From CAZSMC01 sp964607755 (GTDB taxonomy: Bacteria > Zhuqueibacterota > Zhuqueibacteria > Residuimicrobiales > Krinioviventaceae): a DNA stretch of 26,730 nucleotides. This document shows, piece after piece, positions 8,095-16,341 of this stretch (the stretch's first letter is position 1; each line of letters begins with the position of its first letter). The translations under genes were made by a program, and so were the position numbers. The stretch spans positions 1 through 26,730 of the forward strand of contig CAZSMC010000059.1 in assembly GCA_964607755.1 (NCBI GenBank), given 5' to 3'. The notes under the pieces were generated by a model. The model was given only the letters and a program-made list of their open reading frames with translations, made no database searches and was not told the origin of the DNA.

Positions 8095-10242
8095 CTATCC
8101 TCTAACATTGATCGACTTTCTTATCATAACTGTCCATTCGTGCCCTGGTTCCAATGAAATTTTCCAGTGCGGCATAACAACAGAGCCTTGATAGACGCGT
8201 TCAAACCCGCCCTCGGACATAGAAATCGTTTCAATCGGAAAACGCCAGAGCGCTGCTTTTTTGCCCAAATCGATATTGATATGAATTCCCATCCATTCAT
8301 CTACAAGTGACACATTGCTCACATTTTTTGATGTAGCAATGCTGGCTAATTTTGGATTTTTTACATTTTTCCTATTTATCATATAGTACCGGTCAGGAGC
8401 ATCTCCTGCTAACAGAGAAAAGACCATTTCAAATCCGAACCAAACCTGGAGCGAATGATGGTTCGTGTTTTTCAGCGAATAGATTATCTCGATCTCATCC
8501 GATTTTGGCTGCACGGCAAATGTTTTTGAGAGCGATAAAGGAGTAAATTGATCGCCAATCCACACATGACCGGAGCGTTCGAATATAACGCGTTGACTCT
8601 TGCCATCTTTTCTTAGGCTAGTCTCAAAATGCTGGTTGACGAAATCACCTTGCTCGCCGTACTGCGCATTGCGGAAGGTTTTGAGCGTTGTGTCGTTGCG
8701 CAGGAAATGGTCCAGAAAAGAAGTGCGCCGGTACCAATCATAGTTTAAATATTTTTCAAGACCTTTTTCCTTGCTTTCGATGCGCTCGTGAATGCTGGCT
8801 ACTTCTCCCTGTTCATTAGTCTGATCTCTGAGCTGATACAATTTTTTATGATATGCCTCTTCCCGGCGTGTCATGGTGTCAATCAAATTTATGTTTTTTG
8901 GCTTGATATCCAGCTCGAACAAACTTCCGCCATGTTGTGGTGAGAAAAACAGGTTCATACGATCAGTTTCGACAACAACTTCGTCCAGGCCGTCAGCGTC
9001 GAAATCTGTAATTTCAGTTTTCACCCATCCGGTCTGACGTTTTTTTTCATCGAACTCTAGTTCATCCATAACAGTGTCGGCTTGAATAAGTTTTTTATAA
9101 ATAGCGGTGCGGAGATGCGGCAGATAGAGTCCGCCAAAAACGCCATGCCAATAAGGACAGTTGGTTTGTCCGGCATAGATATCATCGATAGCCTTTTCCA
9201 GACCTTTTTTGCCAAATAACTTTTCAGCACGCTGGGTGGCTCGCAACATGCGTTTGTGAAGGTTATTGGATTCCGGATACTTTGCCATGAAATTCCGCCA
9301 AAAACCGCCCCGAACAAATACATTAAAATTTGAAGGTGTATGATGCTCTTTCAACCATTGCTGGAAATCCTCATATTCTTTTTGAGCATCTGTTGGCAAA
9401 GCCCACTCCATCATCTCGCTATAGGATGCGGTTGGCAGGTAAACACGGCCGGCCGGCTTTATCTTTTGCAATGCTTCCTGAAACGAGATAATGTGAATCC
9501 AGTCTGAATTTTCTTCTAACAAGCGAAAAAACTCATCCAGCCAGCCATCCTGGTAGCATTGCTTGTGCGTCCCTGGCCAGATACCGAATTTCTCACCGTC
9601 ATCGGCAAAAACAACGAGGCGGTCACCATCTTCTGTGGCCAAAGAGTGCAGGTAGTCGATGGTTTGCTGTGGGGGACGAAAAGGTATCAAGTACCGCAAA
9701 CGCTCGTTAATCGGGAAAATATTGACTACCGCGCCATTATCTTCAGTGACGAAATAGCTGGTCAAGTCCTTTTCCTGGAGTCCGGCATATTTGAAATGGG
9801 AATCGTCGATAATAGTGTATTTCATTCCAGCTTTTGCGATAGCCGAAGCCAGCACCGGCTCCCACACGCGTTCCGCAAGCCACATACCCTCGGGATTGAA
9901 ACCGGTTGTTTCCCGGACAAACGCGTTCATCATTTGTATTTGCCCGACCTTGTCTTTGTCGGGAATGGCGCTCAAGACAGGTTCATAAAAACCGCCGCTC
10001 AACATTTCAATGGAACCTTTTTCTATCATAGCTCGTAGCCTTGTGCCAAAATCCGGATCATGTTCCAGCATCCAGCGAAATAACTCACCTGAATAGTGCT
10101 GAGCCAGCTTTACGGACGAGTGCTTTTCGTGGAGTTGGAAAAATGGCAGATACGCTTTCTCATAAGCTTTTTTAAAAACAAATTCGAAATTACCAACCGG
10201 TTGATGATTATGGATACCTATGGCGAAATAGATTCTTTTCAC
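8095..10242 (-). CDS. GH57 4-alpha-glucanotransferase / alpha-amylase
   Basis: A 715-residue glycoside hydrolase family 57 enzyme, acting on alpha-1,4-glucans such as glycogen or maltodextrin by a retaining mechanism. The five family motifs appear in order: HNHQP (11-15), GGFYEP (83-88), WLAERVWEP (121-129, nucleophile Glu124), FADDGEKFGIW (212-222, acid Asp214 or Asp215) and YLPTASYSEMMEW. The beta-sandwich C-terminal half matches the DUF1925/DUF1926 part of the Thermococcus-type glucanotransferase. There is no signal peptide, so it is cytoplasmic. The start is GTG 10242, overlapping the HepT remnant's stop as GTGA. Motifs alone do not separate amylase from transferase; the domain plan favours the latter. 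Confidence 0.9.
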   Translation of the reverse strand: MKRIYFAIGIHNHQPVGNFEFVFKKAYEKAYLPFFQLHEKHSSVKLAQHYSGELFRWMLEHDPDFGTRLRAMIEKGSIEMLSGGFYEPVLSAIPDKDKVGQIQMMNAFVRETTGFNPEGMWLAERVWEPVLASAIAKAGMKYTIIDDSHFKYAGLQEKDLTSYFVTEDNGAVVNIFPINERLRYLIPFRPPQQTIDYLHSLATEDGDRLVVFADDGEKFGIWPGTHKQCYQDGWLDEFFRLLEENSDWIHIISFQEALQKIKPAGRVYLPTASYSEMMEWALPTDAQKEYEDFQQWLKEHHTPSNFNVFVRGGFWRNFMAKYPESNNLHKRMLRATQRAEKLFGKKGLEKAIDDIYAGQTNCPYWHGVFGGLYLPHLRTAIYKKLIQADTVMDELEFDEKKRQTGWVKTEITDFDADGLDEVVVETDRMNLFFSPQHGGSLFELDIKPKNINLIDTMTRREEAYHKKLYQLRDQTNEQGEVASIHERIESKEKGLEKYLNYDWYRRTSFLDHFLRNDTTLKTFRNAQYGEQGDFVNQHFETSLRKDGKSQRVIFERSGHVWIGDQFTPLSLSKTFAVQPKSDEIEIIYSLKNTNHHSLQVWFGFEMVFSLLAGDAPDRYYMINRKNVKNPKLASIATSKNVSNVSLVDEWMGIHINIDLGKKAALWRFPIETISMSEGGFERVYQGSVVMPHWKISLEPGHEWTVMIRKSINVRG

Positions 10243-10460
10243 GTTTTACTCTTTTTCCCTCGCATTATAAATAATGACAAATTATTGTTTTTTCTCAAAA
10301 CCGTTATATTGAATGAATGAAGGATTGAAGCACAAGCTGCTAATTCAACCAAATCCGGATTCTCTTTTTGTACTTTATGTAAAAGCTCGGCATAAGATGT
10401 AAAAAGCTCATCAATTTGAGTAATCTCAAGCTCTATCTGGAAAATAGTTTTTTTAACCAA
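10239..10460 (-). pseudogene. HepT-like HEPN toxin, frameshifted and truncated remnant
   Basis: The first 50 residues (LEITQIDELFTSYAELLHKV, then ENPDLVELAACASILHSF) match the N-terminal half of HepT-like HEPN ribonucleases, which usually run to about 110-150 residues and continue HSF-YNG-x-E. Here the frame after HSF (codon TTC at 10313-10311) reads unrelated residues and stops at 10239. Skipping two bases (10310-10309) recovers YNGFEK in another frame, which then hits a stop after eight codons. The second half, including the catalytic R-x4-6-H motif, is missing. The gene begins inside the end of the MNT gene (8-base overlap), the normal order for such pairs. It is probably an inactive toxin. 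Confidence 0.75.
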
Positions 10461-10767
10461 TTTGAATTAACTCGTCTTCTCTTTCTAAATATCTTGAAAA
10501 AGTGTCTTGATTGTCTAAATTTATCAAATCAACCGGATATTTTAATTTATATAAAAGTTTTCCTAACAAATGAAAAAATTGTCCTTTAGGACAACCTCGA
10601 ACTGCCAAATCAATATCTGATAAATCTTTGTACTTGCCTGATACGAGCGAGCCAAAAAGGTAAATGTCGGAACATCCAGCATTTTTGAGTATTTCAACAG
10701 CTCGATCAATATTTTTTTTATAATCTTCAGGTATATTATTCGTCTTTATTAATTGAATCGTATCCAT
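10453..10767 (-). CDS. MNT-type nucleotidyltransferase antitoxin
   Basis: A 104-residue minimal nucleotidyltransferase. The motif LFGSLVSGKYKDLSDIDLAV (37-56) gives GS (39-40) and the metal-binding Asp51 and Asp53. In HEPN-MNT systems the MNT protein neutralises the HEPN RNase, in some cases by adding AMP groups to it. It overlaps the HepT remnant downstream. All catalytic residues seen here are intact while the toxin is broken, so this is an orphaned antitoxin or a gene kept for another reason. A promoter with a palindromic -35 region lies just upstream. Confidence 0.88.
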   Translation of the reverse strand: MDTIQLIKTNNIPEDYKKNIDRAVEILKNAGCSDIYLFGSLVSGKYKDLSDIDLAVRGCPKGQFFHLLGKLLYKLKYPVDLINLDNQDTFSRYLEREDELIQIG

Positions 10768-10781
10768 TCGTGAGCCCCACT

Positions 10782-10810
10782 ATTAGATAATATGACAATT
10801 GAAGTTTCAA
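10782..10810 (-). promoter_or_regulatory. MNT/HepT promoter with operator-like palindrome
   Basis: On the minus strand, TTGAAA (10810-10805) and TCTAAT (10787-10782) are spaced by exactly 17 bases, with the start codon about 15 bases further on, giving a very short leader. The -35 box lies in the perfect dyad TTGAA-AC-TTCAA (10799-10810), a plausible site for autoregulation by the antitoxin or complex. Confidence 0.5.
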
Positions 10811-10881
10811 TGTAAACTTTTGGTTTCACATCCTTTTCTCATTATTCTATCTAAATGAATAAATCTCATTTTCCAAAATGT

Positions 10882-11769
10882 CTAAAACCGGGTACTCAAG
10901 GAAAAGCGGTGAGACTGGCCAAGATCTCGAAACGGGACGTATGCATAATCAACATCAAAATGACCAATAGTTAATCCGAATCCGGCGGAGATATTTTTCT
11001 CTTCATAACCGGTCTGGTAACCAGCTCTTAAAGTTAATACATCAAAAGGCTGGCCTTCGAGGCCCAGATTCACATGGGGATTGCTATTGAAATCAGTCGC
11101 ATAGTCACCGACCAGGTGCCATTTGTTTTGCACGAAAGAAAAAGGTAACTGGTATGCTGTTCCGAGCCGGAACAATTTTGGGACATTTATTTTTTCCTCG
11201 TCCATTTCTGTTGTGATACCCACATTTTGCAAAGACACAGCCGTGAACAGCCGCGGATGAAGACGGTATCGCGCACCCAGATCGATCATGTACCCATTGG
11301 CATGTTCGATATAAATTTTTTCGCTAATATATTTGGCATTGATCCCCAGCGACAGCCGGTCAGACAGTTTGCGGGCGAAATTGAGCACCAGGCTAAAATC
11401 CTGTGATGAAAAAGTTCCTAACGGTTCTTCGGAAGCTATTTCCCTGTGCTCAAAGCCTTCGATATTGCTCAGCAAAATGCCAAAGCCGAACGAATTGTCG
11501 CCCGAGGGAAAAGAAAGTGCAGCCACTTCATGATTGATTTCTTGAAGCCATTCAGTATGGGTAAAATGTGCCTGGCGGGAGGACATCCAGGCCGGTCCGG
11601 CCGGATTCCAGAAAATACCAGACGCTTCGTTCGAGGACGCGACAAAGGCTTCTCCCATACCGGCTGCGCGGGCGCCAATGCCTATTTTCAATACAGCCAG
11701 ACCGGTGTTTCCGGCTGCCCATGCATGCGCTGATGCCAAAAAAATGAGTAACAGGATAATTTTTTTCAT
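10882..11769 (-). CDS. PorV/PorQ family outer-membrane protein (copy 2)
   Basis: A 295-residue protein with a cleavable signal (LIFLASAHAWAAG) and the PorV/PorQ (UPF0164) opening: VLKIGIGARAAGMGEAFVA, then NPAGPAW. The rest is alternating short beta-strands ending in Phe (FSLSTRF), typical of an outer-membrane barrel. In type IX secretion, PorV-like barrels receive substrates with sorting domains at the outer membrane; PorQ binds the sortase complex. It is the last gene of the lipoprotein, Asp-box protein and PorV-like cluster, 90 bases after its paralogue, and may share that transcript. Confidence 0.8.
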   Translation of the reverse strand: MKKIILLLIFLASAHAWAAGNTGLAVLKIGIGARAAGMGEAFVASSNEASGIFWNPAGPAWMSSRQAHFTHTEWLQEINHEVAALSFPSGDNSFGFGILLSNIEGFEHREIASEEPLGTFSSQDFSLVLNFARKLSDRLSLGINAKYISEKIYIEHANGYMIDLGARYRLHPRLFTAVSLQNVGITTEMDEEKINVPKLFRLGTAYQLPFSFVQNKWHLVGDYATDFNSNPHVNLGLEGQPFDVLTLRAGYQTGYEEKNISAGFGLTIGHFDVDYAYVPFRDLGQSHRFSLSTRF

Positions 11770-11859
11770 ACAACAATCTCGCTTTTCATATTTACATCGT
11801 TAAAAAAATACAGGAAATTTATCTTTCAGACAACAGGTTTTTTAAAATTCATACGGATT

Positions 11860-12831
11860 TTAAAGCCGGAATGCCCAGGAGATAACATGATCGGCATTCA
11901 ATGCATTCAGCCCGAAAACATAAGCGTAATTCACAGAGGTGTTCAAGCCAAACACGTCGATAAAAAATCCCAGACCGAACGTTGGCGTGTCGTGATCCCA
12001 TCCGAGTCGCAAAGCGCCGATATCAGGATGCCGCACCTCTGCGCCGATATGGTACCGCGGATTTTGTTTGTCACTGGTTTCGATATCTGCTGAAACCATG
12101 AGCCAATCATCAGGGATAGTATAAACAACAGAAGCTCGCAAAATATTCGGAAAATGATAGGTTGTACTGGTGCCGCGTTCATAAACCTTATCTGTGTTCC
12201 AGGTGTATTTTGACATCACATCCCGCAAAGTAACGCCAAAGGCAAGGTATTTAACCGGTCTGGAAAAAACGCCAAAGTCAAGGCCAAATCCTGATGATGT
12301 CAGTGCGTCATCATCGCGGGTGAGTCCCGGCATCCGGTTGTACAACACTTTTCCAGACAGGCCGATGCTGAACTTTTCTGATGGGCTCACAGCAAAAGAC
12401 ATGTAAAAGGCGTTTTCGGAATTGGACAAATATTCCGTATGCTCACCAGACGCATTACGACCGTCAATATTGTCAACGCTGGCGTGCACCCATGCCACCG
12501 AGATTCCGGCATCCAAAGGAGGTTCCTGACCATCGATTTTTGGTGGACTTATGGGCATGGCAAATCCAATGATATCAATATTCCGGTCCAGGGGTAAAAA
12601 TGCAAAAGACGTCACAAATTCTGCAGATTCTAAAAGTGGCGTGATCGATGGATTATAAAGAGCAGCCGCCGCTCCTTCAGGGACGGCAGTAAAGGCATCG
12701 CCCATGGCTTTGGCGCGAGCTCCGAATCCCATGCGCATAAACGCCCCGGCATATCCTCCGTCGCCTTTTGAAGCCAAAACCGTGTTTGCCAGCAGCAGAC
12801 AAAAGAAAAACACTGATAATTTTTTTAGCAT
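11860..12831 (-). CDS. PorV/PorQ family outer-membrane protein (copy 1)
   Basis: A 323-residue paralogue of the neighbouring barrel. It has a signal peptide (about 1-20, ending VLAS) and the family opening FMRMGFGARAKAMGDAFTAV with YNPS after it. Repeating amphipathic strands follow and the C-terminus is aromatic (VISWAFRL). Its gene starts 18 bases after the Asp-box/FlgD-tail protein, so the carrier barrel and a probable type IX-type substrate are translated from neighbouring genes. The two copies share the N-terminal signature but differ strongly downstream, suggesting different partners rather than a recent duplication. Confidence 0.82.
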   Translation of the reverse strand: MLKKLSVFFFCLLLANTVLASKGDGGYAGAFMRMGFGARAKAMGDAFTAVPEGAAAALYNPSITPLLESAEFVTSFAFLPLDRNIDIIGFAMPISPPKIDGQEPPLDAGISVAWVHASVDNIDGRNASGEHTEYLSNSENAFYMSFAVSPSEKFSIGLSGKVLYNRMPGLTRDDDALTSSGFGLDFGVFSRPVKYLAFGVTLRDVMSKYTWNTDKVYERGTSTTYHFPNILRASVVYTIPDDWLMVSADIETSDKQNPRYHIGAEVRHPDIGALRLGWDHDTPTFGLGFFIDVFGLNTSVNYAYVFGLNALNADHVISWAFRL

Positions 12832-12849
12832 TTATTAAACTCCATGACT

Positions 12850-14289
12850 TTAATTCACAACCATAATCTTGCCCCAATAGATACCGTCGCCGTCTATTTC
12901 GACGCTGTAGAAATAGACCCCATTAGCAGCTTCATCACCATAATCGTTACGTCCATCCCAGACATTGTTGTAATCGCCGGGACCCGGCCGGAATTGATTT
13001 TCACAAACAGTTGTCACCAAATCCATGGCATAATCATAAATTTTTATAGTCACATGCGTATCTTCTTTGGTGTTATATTGCAATCGGACATGGCCTTTGT
13101 CATTTAACAGATTATCTCGTTTTGGTGAAAAAGGATTGGGATAGGCGTAGGTTCGCGGTTCGCCTCGCCGGCCTGTCGGTTGAAAGGCGCGGAAAATCTT
13201 CCACGTATAGCCGTTATTTATTGTTCGTGCCAAACCATCCTTGGTGCCGACCCATACCTGACCGTTATCGGCATAGACAGAATAATACTCTTTGGTATAC
13301 ACGTGCTCGCCTGTTTCCTTTTGAGTGATCGGAGCAAAGTTGTACCATGTTTCGCCGTAATCCGGGGATTTGAACAAACCGTTCGTCCACGTGGCTACAT
13401 AAACAGTGGCGCCGTCAAAAGCAAAATTATAAGCCCGTTCGTCTTTCAGCACAACATCCCAGGAACGTCCTTCATTTTCAGTTTTAGAGACCGCATAATA
13501 TTCATTTTTTCCTGCCGCTTTCCAGGTGCACGCCCAAATGATATCCCGGTTTTGCGTTTTCTGATGTGCCAGATTGACCACCCAGTTTCCGGAAATGTGT
13601 TCCTGTTGATTGGTAAAGGTAAAATGCGTCCACGTTTCGCCGCTATCTGTGGATTTGTTCAGACCACCGGATGTTCCTACCCACAACACGCCGTTTGCAT
13701 TGAGGACAGAAAAAGGCAAGTGGTTCAAATTGTGATTAGGATCGTAAACAAGAGTGTCCGGTGTAGTACGTTCCCAGGTAGCGCCCCAATCTGTTGATTT
13801 GAGCAAACCACCGCCAAAACTGGCGCCCCAAATCACGCCATCCAGAATGGTAAAATCCCAGGTGACGTTCTGCCCGGGAGTGACACCAGGTTGCGGGATG
13901 TAAGACCAGGTTTGGCCGTTATCAAATGAAAAACTAAAACCTTTTCCCCAGTCAACAATGTCATCGAGAGCCTGAATAAACGTGTCAATCGCAGCGGAAA
14001 CGAAAACTGTGTCGCCCTTGGCATAAATGGCGCTGATCGGACCATTGACGAGACCGGGGACATTATCAAATATTTCGAATTCATCTGTTAAAAAATTGTA
14101 CCGCGACAAGCCATTGCCAGAACCGAACCAAAGGCAGTTCTTTCCGGAAACCATATCAGAAATGCCGTTTCCAGCAGGTCCGTTTGCCGCGGCCTGGCGG
14201 TTGTCCAGCTTGTAATGCATCGTCACACCGGCAAAAACCGGGAAAAGGCAGAAACACAGAACGATCACCACAAATATATTTCTAATCAT
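12850..14289 (-). CDS. Secreted Asp-box (BNR) protein with FlgD-like sorting tail
   Basis: A 479-residue exported protein with a signal peptide (about 1-20). Six Asp-box loops of the form S-x-D-x-G-x-T-W are visible (FDNGQTW, TDWGATW, TDSGETW, ENEGRSW, PDYGETW, INNGYTW), marking a beta-propeller like those of sortilin/photosystem assembly or sialidase-type proteins; no sialidase catalytic residues are evident. From about residue 383 a FlgD-like Ig domain (AYPNPFSP, then YDYAMDLV, WDGRNDYGDEAANGVYFYSV) ends the chain, the kind of tail used for type IX-like export in FCB bacteria. It starts on the base next to the upstream lipoprotein's stop codon, indicating translational coupling. Confidence 0.82.
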   Translation of the reverse strand: MIRNIFVVIVLCFCLFPVFAGVTMHYKLDNRQAAANGPAGNGISDMVSGKNCLWFGSGNGLSRYNFLTDEFEIFDNVPGLVNGPISAIYAKGDTVFVSAAIDTFIQALDDIVDWGKGFSFSFDNGQTWSYIPQPGVTPGQNVTWDFTILDGVIWGASFGGGLLKSTDWGATWERTTPDTLVYDPNHNLNHLPFSVLNANGVLWVGTSGGLNKSTDSGETWTHFTFTNQQEHISGNWVVNLAHQKTQNRDIIWACTWKAAGKNEYYAVSKTENEGRSWDVVLKDERAYNFAFDGATVYVATWTNGLFKSPDYGETWYNFAPITQKETGEHVYTKEYYSVYADNGQVWVGTKDGLARTINNGYTWKIFRAFQPTGRRGEPRTYAYPNPFSPKRDNLLNDKGHVRLQYNTKEDTHVTIKIYDYAMDLVTTVCENQFRPGPGDYNNVWDGRNDYGDEAANGVYFYSVEIDGDGIYWGKIMVVN

Positions 14290-15444
14290 TTATTCACCCT
14301 CGCTTGAATAGAGATAAACATGCTGAACTACTTTTTCGCTCTTGTTGCCGGCAAAATCAAAAGCGTAAAAAGTCAGTGTGTACAAGCCAAGCGGCTGGTC
14401 CGGGTCGAAAATGCCGGTAATCGAATACACGCCGTCGCCGGCGGTTTCGTCGCCACGATAACCTTCATCCCAGCCGGTGAAATCTTCGTTCCAGGACAAA
14501 CCATTGTCGTAAAGATCAAACGGACTGTTTTGCGAAAACGTGCCGTCCGGTTTTTTCCATTCCAGCTTGACATCTTTGACATCTTTTAGCGTCTGGGGAT
14601 CAGATACGTGAATGGTTATCAAAAAAGCGGTCATCATGCCCTCAGGAGGGCGTTTGACCGAATCAACAACCGAAGGTTCGCTTAGTACCGGAGGTGTGTT
14701 ACCGATATAAAGTGGTCTCTCCACAATGTCGCTCGTCGCTTTCGATTTATCGACTGCTTTGAATTTCAGTGTGTATATACCTGGAGCCTTGGCAATGGCA
14801 AATTCGTTTGTCACCTGCTGAGTGTAAACGCCCTCGTCAGTTGGTTCGGTTAATTTTTCGGTGAAATAGAGTTCGCCCTTTAAAAAGGCCTGATACTCTA
14901 CATGATGAAGATCATCCAGACCATTCGAGTCCGATGCCGTAGCCTGGATGATGCGTGTGCCGTCGAATCCACTGGGCAGACTATCTGGCAAAGTCACGTT
15001 AGTAATAACCGGTGCTTTATTAGCAAATGCGGAGACATTAACATCCAACGGCTTACTTGCGCTGCCGCTCTCATTTTCAATTTTAAATCTCCAGATTAAA
15101 GTATGCTTTTCTTCAATATCTGTTTGGAACAGGATCTTTTGTGAAAAGATGCCGTCATGAGCTACCACATCTCCGTCATCCGGGTGAATCGCAGCGCCAT
15201 CATCATAAAGATAATGAGTAGACAGGACAGTCTCGTCGGCTGTTAAAATATCAAGCCGAACCGAGTCGACACCGTCTGCGTTTTTTACCTTTACCATGAC
15301 ATGGTATTGCTCGCCAGGATTGATCACCTCGGGTATCTGTTTCGGTTCAATTTCCGGCACCGAGTTATCTACCGGTTCTTGAGGCAACTCTCTGGAACAA
15401 CCAGCGATTATGCCGAGAAATAACATCCACACCAATTTCTTCAT
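14290..15444 (-). CDS. Lipoprotein with Ig-like/choice-of-anchor repeats
   Basis: A 384-residue lipoprotein: signal MKKLVWMLFLGIIAGC with Cys16 lipidated. It is built of three Ig-like beta-sandwich units. Two contain the motif seen in extracellular choice-of-anchor domains: YDDGAAIHPDDGDVVAHDG near residue 80-100 and YDNGLSWNED...GDETAGDGVYS near 320-345. These acidic loops may bind calcium. ATG 15444 is preceded by AGGAGA. It is the first gene of the surface cluster; its stop abuts the start of the Asp-box protein. It may be a surface-exposed or periplasmic partner of that protein. Confidence 0.72.
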   Translation of the reverse strand: MKKLVWMLFLGIIAGCSRELPQEPVDNSVPEIEPKQIPEVINPGEQYHVMVKVKNADGVDSVRLDILTADETVLSTHYLYDDGAAIHPDDGDVVAHDGIFSQKILFQTDIEEKHTLIWRFKIENESGSASKPLDVNVSAFANKAPVITNVTLPDSLPSGFDGTRIIQATASDSNGLDDLHHVEYQAFLKGELYFTEKLTEPTDEGVYTQQVTNEFAIAKAPGIYTLKFKAVDKSKATSDIVERPLYIGNTPPVLSEPSVVDSVKRPPEGMMTAFLITIHVSDPQTLKDVKDVKLEWKKPDGTFSQNSPFDLYDNGLSWNEDFTGWDEGYRGDETAGDGVYSITGIFDPDQPLGLYTLTFYAFDFAGNKSEKVVQHVYLYSSEGE

Positions 15445-15473
15445 GTGTTCTCCTGGATTTTTATCAAGAAAAA

Positions 15474-15501
15474 TGCCGAGAACCGCACCCAGTACCCGGC
15501 A
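15474..15501 (-). terminator. Terminator-like hairpin between the HAD gene and the lipoprotein operon
   Basis: On the minus strand, TGCCGGG pairs with CTCGGCA (15501-15495 with 15480-15474; one G-T wobble) around a 14-base loop and is followed by ATTTTTC. It lies 174 bases after the HAD gene and 30 bases before the lipoprotein start. It could terminate the trpS-HAD transcript or act as a leader attenuator. The remaining 231-base gap shows no convincing ORF. Confidence 0.4.
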
Positions 15502-15675
15502 GCATCAAAATGCCAGTCCAGCAAATAAAATTATCCGCGCTCAACTGTAAAACAAAAAAACTATTTCGACATATTCTGAAAAAATCTTTGAAATGCAAAC
15601 GAACAGCCTTTTGACAGATAAAATGGTTATTGACAAAACATCCCTTTATACCAATCCGGAATATGCTCTTTTTTG

Positions 15676-16341
15676 TCAAATAAAATCAAAAAGTTCCAGC
15701 AGTTCAAAATGATTATCAAATTTTACGTCCGCCTGAGCCAAATGTTCCTTATCAAGGGTTGTTGCCAGTGCAATACACATCATCCCTGCAGATTTTGCAG
15801 AAGCAATGCCCACAGGTGCATTTTCGACCACAACACAATCTTTCGGATTAACGCCCAGCCGGTCAGCAGCAGCGAGATAAGGATCAGGCGCTGGCTTTCC
15901 CTGTACCGTGTCTCCGTCAGCAATTATCACATCAAATTTGTCAATCAATAAGAGTGACAAAACAGTCTTGATATTTTCCAACGTTGTGCCGGTCACCAAT
16001 CCGGTTGACGCGCCTCGTTGATGAATTTTGTCAAGAATCGAGGGAATGGGTTTGTATACACGTGCCTTATGGTGTTTTTGAAATTCATCGTTCTTTTTGG
16101 CGATCAATTTTTCGACATCAGCCTGTCCAAAGGACATCTCGGTATGTTCGATGATTTTTTTAACCATTTCAATCACCGGACGTCCTTCGTTCAAGCGGAT
16201 AACCATTTCATCGAGCGTGGCATGAGAATCCCGCTCCAGGACCCTTTGCCACGCTGAAATATGGGAAGGAAGAGTTTCTGCTGTCACACCATCAAAATCG
16301 AATAACACAGCTCGCCAGCGGATTTGCGGGTTTTTCAACAT
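15676..16341 (-). CDS. HAD-superfamily phosphatase / beta-phosphoglucomutase-like
   Basis: A 221-residue HAD hydrolase with a helical cap. Motif I is DFDGVTAE (nucleophile Asp15, Asp17), motif II is VTGT, motif III is the lysine of GKPAPDP and motif IV is VVENAPVGIASAKSAGM. The order and spacing match the beta-phosphoglucomutase/phosphatase branch, which acts on small sugar phosphates. Motif I has Glu where Asp is more common after the cap entry, and motif IV has EN rather than ED, a variant seen in other members. The substrate cannot be assigned. The start ATG overlaps the trpS stop (TAATG), so the two are translationally coupled. Confidence 0.8.
   Translation of the reverse strand: MLKNPQIRWRAVLFDFDGVTAETLPSHISAWQRVLERDSHATLDEMVIRLNEGRPVIEMVKKIIEHTEMSFGQADVEKLIAKKNDEFQKHHKARVYKPIPSILDKIHQRGASTGLVTGTTLENIKTVLSLLLIDKFDVIIADGDTVQGKPAPDPYLAAADRLGVNPKDCVVVENAPVGIASAKSAGMMCIALATTLDKEHLAQADVKFDNHFELLELFDFI

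Noticed and set aside
9559..10038. 159-codon plus-strand frame
   Set aside because: Antisense to the conserved GH57 catalytic region.
13180..13797. 205-codon plus-strand frame
   Set aside because: Antisense to the Asp-box protein, whose repeats are conserved in the other frame.
15464..15679. 71-codon frame on the minus strand
   Set aside because: No ribosome site, unusual composition, and it overlaps the terminator-like hairpin and promoter space of the lipoprotein operon.
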